Source: Nesterenkonia lutea (lineage in GTDB: Bacteria; Actinomycetota; Actinomycetes; Actinomycetales; Micrococcaceae). From it: a stretch of DNA of 64,000 nt. The position numbers and the translations under genes were made by a program. The notes beneath the pieces were generated by a model. The model worked only from the letters and a program-made list of their open reading frames with translations, searched no databases and had not been told where the DNA came from. Location: contig NZ_JADBED010000001.1 in assembly GCF_014873955.1 (NCBI RefSeq), forward strand, positions 1,488,001-1,552,000, written 5' to 3'. This document shows, piece by piece, positions 26,420 to 36,393 of this stretch (its first letter is position 1; the number at the start of each line of letters is the position of its first letter).

Positions 26420-27858
26420 CGCAGCGCCTGGAGTGCGGCGAGCACATCGGCGCCGAGGGCGGTGACGTCACCGGCGCCCAGGGTCATGATCATGTCCCCC
26501 GGCTCTGCGGCGGCAACCACGGCCGCCACGGCCTCGCTGGCGCTGAGCACCGGATGTCCCAGCAGCTCGGAGGTGACCCCGTCGATGGGCTCCTCCCGGG
26601 CCGGGTAGATCTCCAGCACGGCCACGGTGTCCGCCGCCGTCAGCGCCCGGCCGAAGTCCTCGGCGAAGGCGGCGGTGCGGCTGAACAGGTGCGGCTGGAA
26701 GATCGCGTGCACACGGCCGTGCGTCCCGGCCAGGGAGGATCGGGCCGCCTGGAGCACGGCGGATACTTCAGTGGGGTGGTGCGCGTAGTCGTCGTACACG
26801 CGCACCTTCCCGACCTCGCCACGCAGCTCGAAGCGGCGGGAGGTGCCCTGGAAGTGGGAGATGGCCGCCGCGCAGGTCTCGAGCGCGAGCCCGGCTCTGC
26901 GTCCGACGGCGATGGCGGCCAGCGCATTGAGCTGATTGTGCAGACCGGGCACGCTGAGCCGCAGCGGTGCACGTGCCGCGCCTTCGATGACCGTGCCGCC
27001 CTCGGGACTCAGCTCATCCAGCCGCAGGTCAGCCTCTGCGGCTGTGCCGTAGCTGGTGATGCTCACCCCCCGGGCGGTCAGCGGCTCCCGCACCGCCTGC
27101 AGCAGCTTGCGGGCGCCGGGGTCATCGGCGCAGAGCACCAGGTGGCCGCCGTCGCTGATGCGCTCGGTGAAGTCCACGAAGACCTGTTCCACCGCTTCTG
27201 CGGTGCCGTAGTGGTCCAGGTGGTCGGGCTCCACGTTGGTGACCACCCCGACCTCGGGAGCGTAGTTGAGCAGGGAGCCGTCCGACTCGTCTGCCTCGGC
27301 GATGAACCATTCTCCGGACCCCAGGGCTGCATTGACCCCGAGCCCCGCGACATTCGCCCCCACCGCAAAGGTCGGGGAGAGCCCCGCCTGCTCCAGCAGG
27401 ACTGTGGCCATGGAGGATGTGGTGGTCTTGCCGTGGGTGCCTGCCACTGCCACTGAGCGTCGGGTCCGCATCAGCGCCGCCAGGCCCTGGGAGCGGTGCA
27501 GCACCGGCAGCCCGCGGCGCAGCGCCTCGTCGTACTCCGGATTGCCCGCCGCCGCGATGGAGGAGGCGATGACGGTGCTGATGGACTGACCCACCTGCGC
27601 CTCGGCCGCCGCCAGGTTCGCTGCGCTGTATCCCACGTGCACCGTCGCGCCGGCCCTGCGGAACTCCTCGAGCACGGGCAGATCCTTGGCATCAGTGCCG
27701 GAGATGGGCACTCCGTCGGCGGCCATGAGTCGTGCGACGGCGGAGACCCCCACTCCGGCGAGCCCGAGGAAGTGCACGTGCCCGAGGGTGTCTGACGCCT
27801 CCTCGGCGGGCTGCTCCGAGGCGAGTGAGTCCGTTGCGTTCATGCTGGGCCGCTTCAC
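26416..27858 (-). CDS. murC: UDP-N-acetylmuramate--L-alanine ligase
   Basis: MurC adds L-alanine to UDP-MurNAc. The 480-residue protein shows the N-terminal UDP-binding loop HFLGLAGVGVSAVA, the ATP loop AGTHGKTTT (about residues 139-147), EADESDGSL and the ligase-family NVEPDHLDHY. The C-terminal domain has RRFELRGEV and DDYAHHPTEV. The ATG at 27858 overlaps the murG stop by 4 bp. An internal ATG at residue 6 is a weaker alternative. Confidence 0.98.
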   Translation of the reverse strand: MKRPSMNATDSLASEQPAEEASDTLGHVHFLGLAGVGVSAVARLMAADGVPISGTDAKDLPVLEEFRRAGATVHVGYSAANLAAAEAQVGQSISTVIASSIAAAGNPEYDEALRRGLPVLHRSQGLAALMRTRRSVAVAGTHGKTTTSSMATVLLEQAGLSPTFAVGANVAGLGVNAALGSGEWFIAEADESDGSLLNYAPEVGVVTNVEPDHLDHYGTAEAVEQVFVDFTERISDGGHLVLCADDPGARKLLQAVREPLTARGVSITSYGTAAEADLRLDELSPEGGTVIEGAARAPLRLSVPGLHNQLNALAAIAVGRRAGLALETCAAAISHFQGTSRRFELRGEVGKVRVYDDYAHHPTEVSAVLQAARSSLAGTHGRVHAIFQPHLFSRTAAFAEDFGRALTAADTVAVLEIYPAREEPIDGVTSELLGHPVLSASEAVAAVVAAAEPGDMIMTLGAGDVTALGADVLAALQALR

Positions 27859-28976
27859 GGCTTCTTCTCGGGGGTGTCCAGGTCGTGACCGGCGGCGGCC
27901 AGCGTGGCTCGGGCCATCCGTTCATCGGCGTCGGTGATGCCCCGGGAGGCGGACTGCTGCTCCATGGTCCGCAGCAGCGCGGGGTCCTCCAGCAGCGGAA
28001 CGATGTTGCGACGGATCCAGGCCTTGTGGAAGTGCTCGTCCTTGACCAGCAGCGCGCCTCCTGCCGCGACCAGCTCGCGGGCGTTCAGCTCCTGCTCGCC
28101 GTTGCCCACCGGCAGCGGGACGAAGACGGCGGGCAGCCCCACCGCTGCGATCTCGCTGACCGTGGCCGCGCCGGAGCGGGCGATGATGAGGTCTGCCGCA
28201 GCGTAGGCGAGCTGCATGCCGTCGAGGTACTCGCGCTGGTGATAGCCCTCCAGGTCCAGTAGCGCGCCGGAGTCATCGGTGATCGCCTTGTCACGTCCGG
28301 TCAGGTGCAGCACCTGGGCCTGGGTGCCGAGCAGATCGGGAAGCGCGGCGCGAACCGACTGGTTCAGTGAGAGCGCCCCGGAGGATCCGCCGGTGACCAC
28401 GAGGGTCACCTTCTGCGGGTCCAGGCCGAGGGCCTCGCGCGCGGCCGTGCGCTCCGTGCGCCGGTCAAGCTGCGAGATCTCTCGGGACATGGGCATGCCC
28501 ACCCATTCGGCACCCTTGAGCGGAGTGCCTTCGAAGGCCACGCCGCTGAACGCCGCGAAGCGGTGACCCAGCTTGTTGGCGAGGCCGGGACGCGCATTGG
28601 CCTCGTGCAGGACCACGGGGATGCCCAGCCGCCGTGCGGCCAGATAGACCGGGGTGCAGACGTATCCGCCGACGCCGAAGACCACATCAGCCTTCTCGGC
28701 GCGCAGGATCTCTGCGGCATCCCGGACAGCCTGGCCGAAGCGGGAGGGGAAGCGCAGTACGTCTCGGGAGAGGCGACGCGGCAGCGGGACCTTCTCGATG
28801 CTCGCCAGCCGGTATCCGGCCTCGGGGACGAGTCGGGTCTCGAGCCCGGCGGCGGTGCCGATGACGGTCTGATGGGCATCGGGCACGAGCCGCTCGACGG
28901 CGCGCGCCACTGCCAGCATGGGACTGACATGCCCGGCTGTGCCGCCACCTGCGAGGACCACGGAGGGTGTGCTCAT
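27855..28976 (-). CDS. murG: undecaprenyldiphospho-muramoylpentapeptide beta-N-acetylglucosaminyltransferase
   Basis: MurG transfers GlcNAc to lipid I to make lipid II on the inner face of the membrane. The 373-residue GT-B protein has the N-terminal glycine loop LAGGGTAGHVSPM, FGVGGYVC, HEANARPGLANK, the GGSSGAL loop and the C-terminal UDP-GlcNAc site RSGAATVSEIAAVGLPAVFVP. It follows ftsW by 55 bp and overlaps murC. Confidence 0.99.
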   Translation of the reverse strand: MSTPSVVLAGGGTAGHVSPMLAVARAVERLVPDAHQTVIGTAAGLETRLVPEAGYRLASIEKVPLPRRLSRDVLRFPSRFGQAVRDAAEILRAEKADVVFGVGGYVCTPVYLAARRLGIPVVLHEANARPGLANKLGHRFAAFSGVAFEGTPLKGAEWVGMPMSREISQLDRRTERTAAREALGLDPQKVTLVVTGGSSGALSLNQSVRAALPDLLGTQAQVLHLTGRDKAITDDSGALLDLEGYHQREYLDGMQLAYAAADLIIARSGAATVSEIAAVGLPAVFVPLPVGNGEQELNARELVAAGGALLVKDEHFHKAWIRRNIVPLLEDPALLRTMEQQSASRGITDADERMARATLAAAGHDLDTPEKKP

Positions 28977-29031
28977 CTGTGTCTCATACTCCTGAAGCTC
29001 GGTGTGACCCGGGAGGACCGGGCTGCGCAGT

Positions 29032-30468
29032 TCATACTGTTGCAGGTTTCCGGCGCGAGTTCACGCCGGAGCCCTTGGAGCTCTTCGCACCCTTGGCGCG
29101 CTTCGCGGGGGCGCCCTGGGCGCTCTGCGCGCGCTCTCGGGCCTCGAGCCGCTGGGTCTGCGCGAAGTTCATCACCACGCCGACGGCGACGAGGTTCGCA
29201 GTCAGCGCCGAGCCGCCGTAGGAGATGAAGGGCAGGGGCACACCGATCACCGGCAGCAGTCCGGTGACCATGGCGAGGTTGATGAAGGTCTGGCCGATGA
29301 CCCAGGCCATGATGCCCACGGTGGTGATCTTCACCCAGGTCTCCGAGGAGCGGGAGGCCACGCGGAACATGCCCAGGGCCAGTGCCGCGAAGAGCAGCAG
29401 CACGGTCAGCGCGCCGAGCAGGCCGAGCTCCTCTCCCAGGATCGTGAAGATGAAGTCGTTCTCCGCCTCGGGGATGTAGTTCCACTTCTGCCGGGACTGG
29501 CCGAGGCCCACCCCCCAGAATCCGCCCGAGGCCAGCGCGTAGAGCCCCTGCTCGGACTGGTAGCAGAAGTCCTGGGGCAGGCTGCAGGCGTCGTTGATGC
29601 CGAGCCAGGCCTGGATGCGCACCGTCCGGTTGGGGCTCATCAGCGCGAGCAGCACCGCACCCACGACGCCGGTGATCCCGGCGGCGATGAAATAGCGAGC
29701 CTTGGTCCCGGAGACGAAGAGCATGGCCGCGAGGAAGAAGCCGAAGACCAGGGCGGTGCCCAGGTCACGGCCCCAGAGGATGAAGGCGAAGATCAGAGCT
29801 GCTCCGGGCATGATCACCGGAACGATGGTGTGCTGCAGCTCCCGGACCTTCGGTCCCTTGCGCGCGAGCACCAGCCCGGTCCAGAGGCACAGCGCGATCT
29901 TGGCCAGCTCCGAGGGCTGCCCGTTGATGGGACCGATTGCGATCCAGTTCCGGTTGCCCTGGACCTCGTAGCCCAGCGGGGTCAGCACCAGCGCCAGGCC
30001 CAGCACACCGAGCGCCATGGCGGGCCAGGCGAGCTTCTTGAGCCATCCGCGCGGCATCACCGCCACCAGGAACATCCCGACCAGGCCGATGCCGGCCCAG
30101 GTGGCCTGGCGCAGGAACACGCCGTAGGCGCCGGCCTCGGTGCCCACGGACTCCACGGCGGTGGCCGAGAGCACCATGACCAGTCCGAAGACGGTCAGCG
30201 CCAGGGCCGAGCCCAGCAGCAGCCAGAACGTGGTGTAGGGGTTCCCCTCCTCGGCGAACTGCCAGAAGCGCTGGATCCGGTTCCGGCGGGAGGTCGAGCG
30301 CGCGGCCTTCCAGCGGCGTCCGCTCGTGCCCTCGCCCTGAGCATCATCGGTCTGCGGCGGCGCGGACGCTGGGGGCCCGGTCTCCTTCGGGGCGGCTGCC
30401 TCCACCACGCGCAGGCGTGGTCTGGTGCCTTCGGGGGAGGCTGGGACGCGAGGTCTCCGCTTGTCCAT
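29032..30468 (-). CDS. ftsW: septal peptidoglycan polymerase FtsW (SEDS family)
   Basis: FtsW polymerises lipid II with its partner FtsI. The 478-residue protein has about ten membrane helices and SEDS signatures: GYEVQGNRNWIAIGPI, QPSELAKIAL, LWGRDLGTALVF, PEAENDFIFTILGEELG and GVPLPFISYGGSA. Both ends are cytoplasmic, basic and longer than in E. coli. It sits between murD (48 bp gap) and murG. Confidence 0.97.
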   Translation of the reverse strand: MDKRRPRVPASPEGTRPRLRVVEAAAPKETGPPASAPPQTDDAQGEGTSGRRWKAARSTSRRNRIQRFWQFAEEGNPYTTFWLLLGSALALTVFGLVMVLSATAVESVGTEAGAYGVFLRQATWAGIGLVGMFLVAVMPRGWLKKLAWPAMALGVLGLALVLTPLGYEVQGNRNWIAIGPINGQPSELAKIALCLWTGLVLARKGPKVRELQHTIVPVIMPGAALIFAFILWGRDLGTALVFGFFLAAMLFVSGTKARYFIAAGITGVVGAVLLALMSPNRTVRIQAWLGINDACSLPQDFCYQSEQGLYALASGGFWGVGLGQSRQKWNYIPEAENDFIFTILGEELGLLGALTVLLLFAALALGMFRVASRSSETWVKITTVGIMAWVIGQTFINLAMVTGLLPVIGVPLPFISYGGSALTANLVAVGVVMNFAQTQRLEARERAQSAQGAPAKRAKGAKSSKGSGVNSRRKPATV

Positions 30469-30516
30469 CCAGTCCTCCTCCTGGCGGGGCCTCCCCGCAG
30501 GGGGCCCGCCTCGGGG

Positions 30517-32106
30517 TCAGTCGTTCATCAGTTCGGCCACGGCGGCGATGAAGGCTTCGCCTCGTGCCGCATAGGAGACGAACTGGTCCATCGATGCCGC
30601 CGCCGGCGCCATCAGGACCGTGTGCTGCGGTGCCAGCACCTTCGCGGCCTCGGTGACCGCCGCGCGCATGGCGCAGACGCCGTCCGTGCCGGCCAGTGCG
30701 GCCTCGATCTCGGTGCTGTGCTCATCCTCTCGCAAGCGTCCACCGATCACCGGGACTCCCGGCGCGTGTCGCTCGAGGCTGGACCTCAGCTGGGAGGAGT
30801 CGGTGCCGATGAGGATGACCTGACGCAGCCGCGGAGCGATCTCGGCGATGAGCTCGTCGTAGACCACGCCCTTGGGCAGTCCGCCCGCGATCCAGATGAC
30901 ATCGGTGAAGCTGCGCAGCGAGGCGGCTGCGGCATGGGGGTTGGTGGCCTTGGAGTCGTTGATCCACAGCACGTCGTCGGCCTTGGCCACCGGCTGGATC
31001 CGATGGTCTCCGGCCTCGTAGTCGGTGATCGCCTGGCGAATCGCTTCCGGCGCAACCCCTGCTGCTCGAGCCAGCGCCGCGGCGGCCAGCGCATTGGCGA
31101 CCAGGTGCTGGGGAGCCAGCGGCCCGAAGTCCTGCAGCGAGGCGAGCTCCAGCGCCCGGTGGCGGCGATCCTCGAGGAAGGCCCGATCCACCAGCAGGTC
31201 ATCGACCACGCCGAGCATGGAGAGTCCCGGGGACCCGGTGGTGAAACCGATGGCCCGGCAGCCCTCCTGGACATCGGCCGCGGCGACCATCTCCTCGGTG
31301 AGGCGCTGGTCCGCGTTGTAGACGCAGGCCACCTGGGTGTTCTCGAAGATCTTCGCCTTGGCGGCACAGTACGCGTCGAAGCTTCCGTGCCAGTCCACAT
31401 GGTCCTCGGCGATGTTCAGCACGGCGGAGGCCAGCGGGGAGAGCAGCTCGGTGTACTCGAGCTGGAAGCTGGAGAGCTCCACGGCGAGACTGTCGTAGCC
31501 CTCCGGATCACGGATCGCGTCGAGCACCGGGACTCCGATGTTGCCGCAGGCGATCGCGCGGCGGCCTTCAGCGATCAGCATCGACTCCAGCAGCGTGGCC
31601 GTGGTGGTCTTGCCGTTGGTGCCGGTGAGCACCAGCCACTGAGGCTGCTTCGCCCCCGGTCGAGGTCCGAGGCGCCAGGCCAGCTCGACCTCGGACCACA
31701 CCGGGATCGATTGTGCGCGCGCGGCTGCGATCAGCGCGGAGTCGGGCCGCCAGCCGGGTGAGGTGACGACGAGCTCCGCGACGGCGCCGTCGACGAGCGG
31801 GAGCTCACTCAGGTGCTCCTGGCCCAGACGGATGTCCTCCACGCCGACGAGTCGCAGGGTCTCGGCGTCTCGGCGCTTCTTCCGACCATCGGCTCCGTCG
31901 ACGACGACGACCCGGGCGCCCAGCTCCGCCAGCGTATCTGCGGCGGCGAAGCCGGAGACGCCGAGGCCGGTGACCACGGCGCGCAGACCGGACCAGGCCG
32001 CGTCCCAGCCCCGAAGCTCGGGGCGGACCCGCGGCTGCCGTGCGGACTCAGCGCTCCCGTGCGGGTCGGCCCCCTGTGCGTCGGCCCCGGGGAACTCGGA
32101 GGTCAC
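30517..32106 (-). CDS. murD: UDP-N-acetylmuramoylalanine--D-glutamate ligase
   Basis: MurD adds D-glutamate to UDP-MurNAc-L-Ala. ATP loop [11 protein letters not shown], the Rossmann loop [26 protein letters not shown] and [11 protein letters not shown] are present. I place the start at the GTG at 32106 because it overlaps the mraY stop in the GTGA arrangement used throughout this operon. An ATG 15 bp upstream (32121) is in frame but lacks a ribosome site. The first about 35 residues are a disordered extension. A 48-bp gap separates it from ftsW. Confidence 0.96.
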   Translation of the reverse strand: MTSEFPGADAQGADPHGSAESARQPRVRPELRGWDAAWSGLRAVVTGLGVSGFAAADTLAELGARVVVVDGADGRKKRRDAETLRLVGVEDIRLGQEHLSELPLVDGAVAELVVTSPGWRPDSALIAAARAQSIPVWSEVELAWRLGPRPGAKQPQWLVLTGTNGKTTTATLLESMLIAEGRRAIACGNIGVPVLDAIRDPEGYDSLAVELSSFQLEYTELLSPLASAVLNIAEDHVDWHGSFDAYCAAKAKIFENTQVACVYNADQRLTEEMVAAADVQEGCRAIGFTTGSPGLSMLGVVDDLLVDRAFLEDRRHRALELASLQDFGPLAPQHLVANALAAAALARAAGVAPEAIRQAITDYEAGDHRIQPVAKADDVLWINDSKATNPHAAAASLRSFTDVIWIAGGLPKGVVYDELIAEIAPRLRQVILIGTDSSQLRSSLERHAPGVPVIGGRLREDEHSTEIEAALAGTDGVCAMRAAVTEAAKVLAPQHTVLMAPAAASMDQFVSYAARGEAFIAAVAELMND

Positions 32107-33206
32107 TGGAAGATCACCCATTCACCGTAGAACACGGCCAGGCCGATGCCCACGGCCAGGGCGCCGATGATCCAGAATCTGACCACCACGGTGACCTCGG
32201 CCCAGCCCTTGAGCTCGAAATGGTGCTGCAGCGGAGCCATCAGGAAGACGCGCTTTCCCCCGGAGAGCTTGAAGTAGCCGACCTGGATGATCACCGAGAG
32301 CGCGATCAGCACGAAGAGCCCGCCCAGGATGACGAACAGCAGCTGGGTGTGGGTCAGGATCGCGAAGCCTGCCAGTGCGCCGCCGAGGGCCAGCGATCCG
32401 GTGTCGCCCATGAAGATCTTTGCCGGTGAGGTGTTCCACCAGAGGAAGCCGATCAGCGCGCCGGTGATGCTTGCGGCGATCATCGCCATGTCCATGGGGT
32501 CACGCACCTGATAGCAGACGCCCGCGATCGCGCTGGAGCCGCCGCAGGACTGGTTGTACTGCCAGATGGAGATGATCGTATAGGCCGCGGTGACCATGGC
32601 CGTGGCCGCCGTGGCGAGCCCGTCCAGACCGTCAGTGAGATTCACCCCGTTGGTGGTCGCGGTGACGATCAGATTGGCCCAGAGCACGAAGAGGATCACG
32701 CCGATGATCGGGCCGGCGAAGGCGAGGTCGATCACGGTCTCGCGGACGAAGGAGATCTTGGTGGAGGCGGGGGTCAGCCCGTCGGAGTCTGCGAAGTTCA
32801 GCGCCAGCACCCCGAAGAGGATCCCGATGACGCCCTGTCCGGTGATCTTCCGCCAGGGGGTCAGCCCGAGTGACTGCTTCTTGCTGATCTTCGCGAAGTC
32901 ATCGGCGAAGCCGACGATCCCCATGCCCACCATGAGCAGCAGCAGGAGCAGTCCCGAGACGGTCGGGCCCGGATTGTCCCCGGTGAAGCTGAGCAGCAGA
33001 TGCGTCACGAAGTAGGCGACCAGCACCGCCATCAGGATCACGGCCCCGCCCATCGTGGGGGTGCCCCGCTTGACGTGATGAGTGGTGGGGCCGTCGTCCC
33101 GGATGAACTGGCCGTACCCCCGCTTGACCAGGAAACGGATGAACAGCGGCGTTCCGGCGAGGGTGAGGCCCAGGCCCAGGACTGCACCGATGACTACAGC
33201 GATCAC
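32103..33206 (-). CDS. mraY: phospho-N-acetylmuramoyl-pentapeptide transferase
   Basis: MraY moves phospho-MurNAc-pentapeptide onto undecaprenyl phosphate to make lipid I. The 367-residue protein has ten membrane helices and the catalytic cytoplasmic motifs [30 protein letters not shown] and [12 protein letters not shown]. The GTG start overlaps the murF stop (GTGA), and the stop overlaps the chosen murD start. Confidence 0.99.
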   Translation of the reverse strand: MIAVVIGAVLGLGLTLAGTPLFIRFLVKRGYGQFIRDDGPTTHHVKRGTPTMGGAVILMAVLVAYFVTHLLLSFTGDNPGPTVSGLLLLLLMVGMGIVGFADDFAKISKKQSLGLTPWRKITGQGVIGILFGVLALNFADSDGLTPASTKISFVRETVIDLAFAGPIIGVILFVLWANLIVTATTNGVNLTDGLDGLATAATAMVTAAYTIISIWQYNQSCGGSSAIAGVCYQVRDPMDMAMIAASITGALIGFLWWNTSPAKIFMGDTGSLALGGALAGFAILTHTQLLFVILGGLFVLIALSVIIQVGYFKLSGGKRVFLMAPLQHHFELKGWAEVTVVVRFWIIGALAVGIGLAVFYGEWVIFQ

Positions 33207-34657
33207 TGGGTTCCTCCCTTCGCGGCGATCCGGTCACCGAGGAGTCTAAGCCCTGCGCCGTTGGAGGATTTGAAGAGCACGATGTCGCCCGGGGCCAGCT
33301 CCTGGTCCAGATAGGCCTCCGCCTCCTCGACGGTGGCCACCCAGTGGACCTCTGAGCCCCAGCTGCCTTCGGCGATGGCTCCGCGGTAGAGCGAGTAGGC
33401 CTCATCACCGACGACGAGGGTCTTGTCGATGTTCAGTCGCACCACGGTCTCGCCGAGCTGAGTGTGCTTGGGGATCGAGACGTCGCCGAGCTCGAGCATG
33501 GCGCCGAGCACGGCGACCGAGCGTCGCGCCGGCCGTCCCTCTCCGGGCCTGCTGATCATGGCCAGCGTGCGCAGCGCCTCGCGCATCGACTCGGGGTTGG
33601 CGTTGTAGGCGTCATTGATCAGGGTCACGCCGTCGGCGCGTTCGGTGCGCTCCATCCTCCACCGGCTGATCGGACCCAGCCCGTCGAGCCGTGCGGCGAT
33701 GCGCTCCGGGGCGATCCCGGCCCGCAGCGCGCAGGCCGCGGCCGCCAGCAGGTTGGAGACGTGGTGTGCTCCTGTGAGTCCCGAGACGATGGGAAACTCC
33801 TCCCGGGTCTCGGTGAAGCTCAGCGTGAAGCGGGGGTGGCCCTCGGAATCGAGGCTCAGCTCCTGGGCGCTGAGCTGGTCGGGGTGCGCACCGGGCTGTG
33901 TGCTGGAGAACCAGGTGATGGGAGCCTGGGCCAGCTGAGCCATCCCGGAGACCTGGGAATCATCGCGGTTGAGCACGACGTGCCCCGAGGCGGGGATCTC
34001 TTCGACCAGTTCCTGCTTGACCGCTGCGATCTTGTCTGCGCCGCCGAACTTGCCGGCGTGGGCGGATCCGACCATCAGCACCGCTCCGATGTCGGGGCGG
34101 ACCATGCGTGCGAGATCGCGGATGTTGCCGGGCGCGTCGGCGCCCATCTCCACGACGAGGTAGCGGGTGTCCAGCTCTGCGGTGAAGATGGTCAGCGGGA
34201 CCCCGACCTCGCCGTTGTAGGAGCCCTGCGGTGCCACGGTCGGACCCTCCGGCTCGAGCAGGGACTTCAGCAGGTCTTTGGTGGTGGTCTTTCCTGCGGA
34301 CCCGGTGATCCCGATGACGGTGGTGGGTGAATGCGCGCGGATGCGGTCAAGGATCGCGGCGGCGAGCCGGCCCATCGATTCCACGACGTCCTCGACGATG
34401 ACGGCCGGGTGAGGCGCCCCCGCGGCGTCGACGGTGGCACGCTCCGCCAGCACCAGCGCGGCGCCGGCCTCGAGTGCGTCATCGATGAAGCGGTGCCCGT
34501 CGGTGGTCTCCCCCGGCTTCGCGATGAACAGCGCGCCGGGTCGCATGGCGCGGGAATCCGTGTCTGCGTGGGTGACCGTCACGGCGGAGGCCTCCGCGAT
34601 GCCGCGAAGGGTTCCCGCAGTGATCTGGGCTATCTCGTGGGCTGACAGCTCGATCAT
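33203..34657 (-). CDS. murF: UDP-N-acetylmuramoyl-tripeptide--D-alanyl-D-alanine ligase
   Basis: MurF adds D-Ala-D-Ala to the tripeptide precursor. The 484-residue protein has an N-terminal substrate domain, the ATP loop [34 protein letters not shown] and the family [13 protein letters not shown]. The ATG overlaps the murE stop by 4 bp, and the stop overlaps mraY. Confidence 0.98.
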   Translation of the reverse strand: MIELSAHEIAQITAGTLRGIAEASAVTVTHADTDSRAMRPGALFIAKPGETTDGHRFIDDALEAGAALVLAERATVDAAGAPHPAVIVEDVVESMGRLAAAILDRIRAHSPTTVIGITGSAGKTTTKDLLKSLLEPEGPTVAPQGSYNGEVGVPLTIFTAELDTRYLVVEMGADAPGNIRDLARMVRPDIGAVLMVGSAHAGKFGGADKIAAVKQELVEEIPASGHVVLNRDDSQVSGMAQLAQAPITWFSSTQPGAHPDQLSAQELSLDSEGHPRFTLSFTETREEFPIVSGLTGAHHVSNLLAAAACALRAGIAPERIAARLDGLGPISRWRMERTERADGVTLINDAYNANPESMREALRTLAMISRPGEGRPARRSVAVLGAMLELGDVSIPKHTQLGETVVRLNIDKTLVVGDEAYSLYRGAIAEGSWGSEVHWVATVEEAEAYLDQELAPGDIVLFKSSNGAGLRLLGDRIAAKGGTQ

Positions 34658-36393
34658 GCGGCGCTGCCTCCTTCTGGCGTGGAGTCTCTTCGGGGCGTCG
34701 CCGCGGGACGGGCGGCGACGGGGGTGTCTGGGGCATCCGGTGCTGTGGGGTAGCCGCGTCCGCGCAGCGCCCGGGCCAGCTCCACCCGGTCGTCGATCGG
34801 ATGCTTGGTGCCGGCGAAGTCCTGGTGCACCTCATGGCCGCGACCGGCAAGGATGATCGTGTCCCGGGGCTCCGCGAGCTCCACAGCACGGGTGATCGCG
34901 TCCAGGCGAGGAGAGATCTCCTCCAGCCTGGTCGCCAGTGCCTCGTCCTGAAGGGCGGCGCGGGCGCCCTCCATGAGCGCGGAACGGATCTGCGCGGGGT
35001 CCTCGCCGTGCGGATCGTCGTCGCTGATGATGACATGGTCGGCCATCCGCACCGCGATGGCCCCCATCAGGGGCCGTTTGGTGATGTCCCGCTCGCCGGC
35101 TGCTCCGATGACCAGGATGGTCCTGCCCTGCGAGGCGGTGGCGGCGGCCTCCAGGGTGCGGATCATGGCATCGGGGTTGTGGGCGAAGTCCACGATCGCG
35201 GCCGGAGCGGTGCCGATGACCTGCATCCGTCCGGGAACACTGATCGTGAAGGGGTCCGCCTGCTCCAGGGCGGAGATGATCTCGGCGCGGCTGAAGGCCA
35301 GCTCCGCCCTCTCTTGGGCGGTCAGCACCATCACGGCGGCGAGCGCGGCGTTGGAGACGTTGAAGCGGCCCGGCAGACCGGTCCGACAGCGGATGAGCTC
35401 CCCGGTGCGGCGACTGTGCAGCGTGAAGCGGCTGCCCAGGGCCTCGGCGGAGACCTCGGTGACGATCCAGTCTGCTTCGGCGGCGGGGTCGTCGTCGGTG
35501 GCGAGCCTGACCACGTGGCCGGTTGCGGCCTCGGCCATCTGCAGTCCCCAGGGGTCGTCCACGATGATCACGCTGCTGCGCGTGCGGCTGCGCGCGAACA
35601 GGGCAGCCTTGGCCTCGAAGTAGCCCTCCATGGAGCCATGGAGGTCCAGGTGGTCCTGGGTCAGGTTCGTGAAGCCGGCGACGTTGAAGAACAGTCCGCT
35701 GGTGCGCTGGTATGAGATGGCATGCGATGAGACCTCCATGGCTGCGGCGGTGATGCCGCTCTCTCGGAACAGCGCCATCAGGCTGTGCAGCTGCACGGCC
35801 TCGGGTGTGGTCATCTTCGAGGGGATGGTCTCTGACCCCGCAGCGATCTCGATCGTGCCGATGAGTCCGGTGGCCTGGTCATGGGAGTCCAGCACAGCGT
35901 CGAGCAGGGAGCGCAGGAAGTAGGTCGTCGTCGTCTTGCCGTTGGTGCCGGTCACGCCGAACAGCGCTGGACCCGAGGTGGCCGTGTTGCCGTAGATCAG
36001 TGCGGCAGAGGGCCCCGCGGCGTCGCGCACCCGGGTCACCTCGATGACCGGGGTCCGGTATCCGATGGCCTCGCGGATCTTCTCGGCACCGTCGCCGTCG
36101 GTCAGCACAGCGGCCGCGCCTGAGGCCAGGGCAGTGGCGATGAAGTCCGCGCCGTGCGCACGCGCTCCTGAGACCGCGACGAAGAGGTCCCCCGGTCCCA
36201 CTGCCTGCGGGTCCATGGCGGCCCCGGTCAGCCGGATCTCGTCGGCCTCTCGGCTCACGGGAGACACCAGCGGGTCATAGCCGGTGCTCCTGAGCTCTGC
36301 GACGAGCTCCTCCACGGAGGCGCCGACGACTCCATGAGGTCGGAAGACCCTGTCCTGCTGGGCCACACTGAGCGCTGCGGCATCTCCGCTCAC
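34654..36393 (-). CDS. murE: UDP-N-acetylmuramoyl-dipeptide--diamino acid ligase, probably L-lysine type
   Basis: MurE adds the third residue of the peptidoglycan stem. The 579-residue protein has [15 protein letters not shown] (about 146-160), AMEVSSHA and FTNLTQDHLDLHGSM. The specificity motif that reads DNPR in diaminopimelate-adding enzymes is DDPH here (459-462, in SDDDPHGEDP). Loss of the arginine fits an L-Lys-adding enzyme, as expected for A3-alpha/A4-alpha Micrococcaceae walls. The GTG start overlaps ftsI by 4 bp. The C-terminus has a Pro/Ala-rich tail of about 25 residues. Confidence 0.97.
   Translation of the reverse strand: MSGDAAALSVAQQDRVFRPHGVVGASVEELVAELRSTGYDPLVSPVSREADEIRLTGAAMDPQAVGPGDLFVAVSGARAHGADFIATALASGAAAVLTDGDGAEKIREAIGYRTPVIEVTRVRDAAGPSAALIYGNTATSGPALFGVTGTNGKTTTTYFLRSLLDAVLDSHDQATGLIGTIEIAAGSETIPSKMTTPEAVQLHSLMALFRESGITAAAMEVSSHAISYQRTSGLFFNVAGFTNLTQDHLDLHGSMEGYFEAKAALFARSRTRSSVIIVDDPWGLQMAEAATGHVVRLATDDDPAAEADWIVTEVSAEALGSRFTLHSRRTGELIRCRTGLPGRFNVSNAALAAVMVLTAQERAELAFSRAEIISALEQADPFTISVPGRMQVIGTAPAAIVDFAHNPDAMIRTLEAAATASQGRTILVIGAAGERDITKRPLMGAIAVRMADHVIISDDDPHGEDPAQIRSALMEGARAALQDEALATRLEEISPRLDAITRAVELAEPRDTIILAGRGHEVHQDFAGTKHPIDDRVELARALRGRGYPTAPDAPDTPVAARPAATPRRDSTPEGGSAA

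Noticed and set aside
29830..31761. A 643-codon plus-strand frame antisense to ftsW and murD
   Set aside because: Antisense to clear cell-wall genes, with low-complexity GC-driven composition and no ribosome site or motif.
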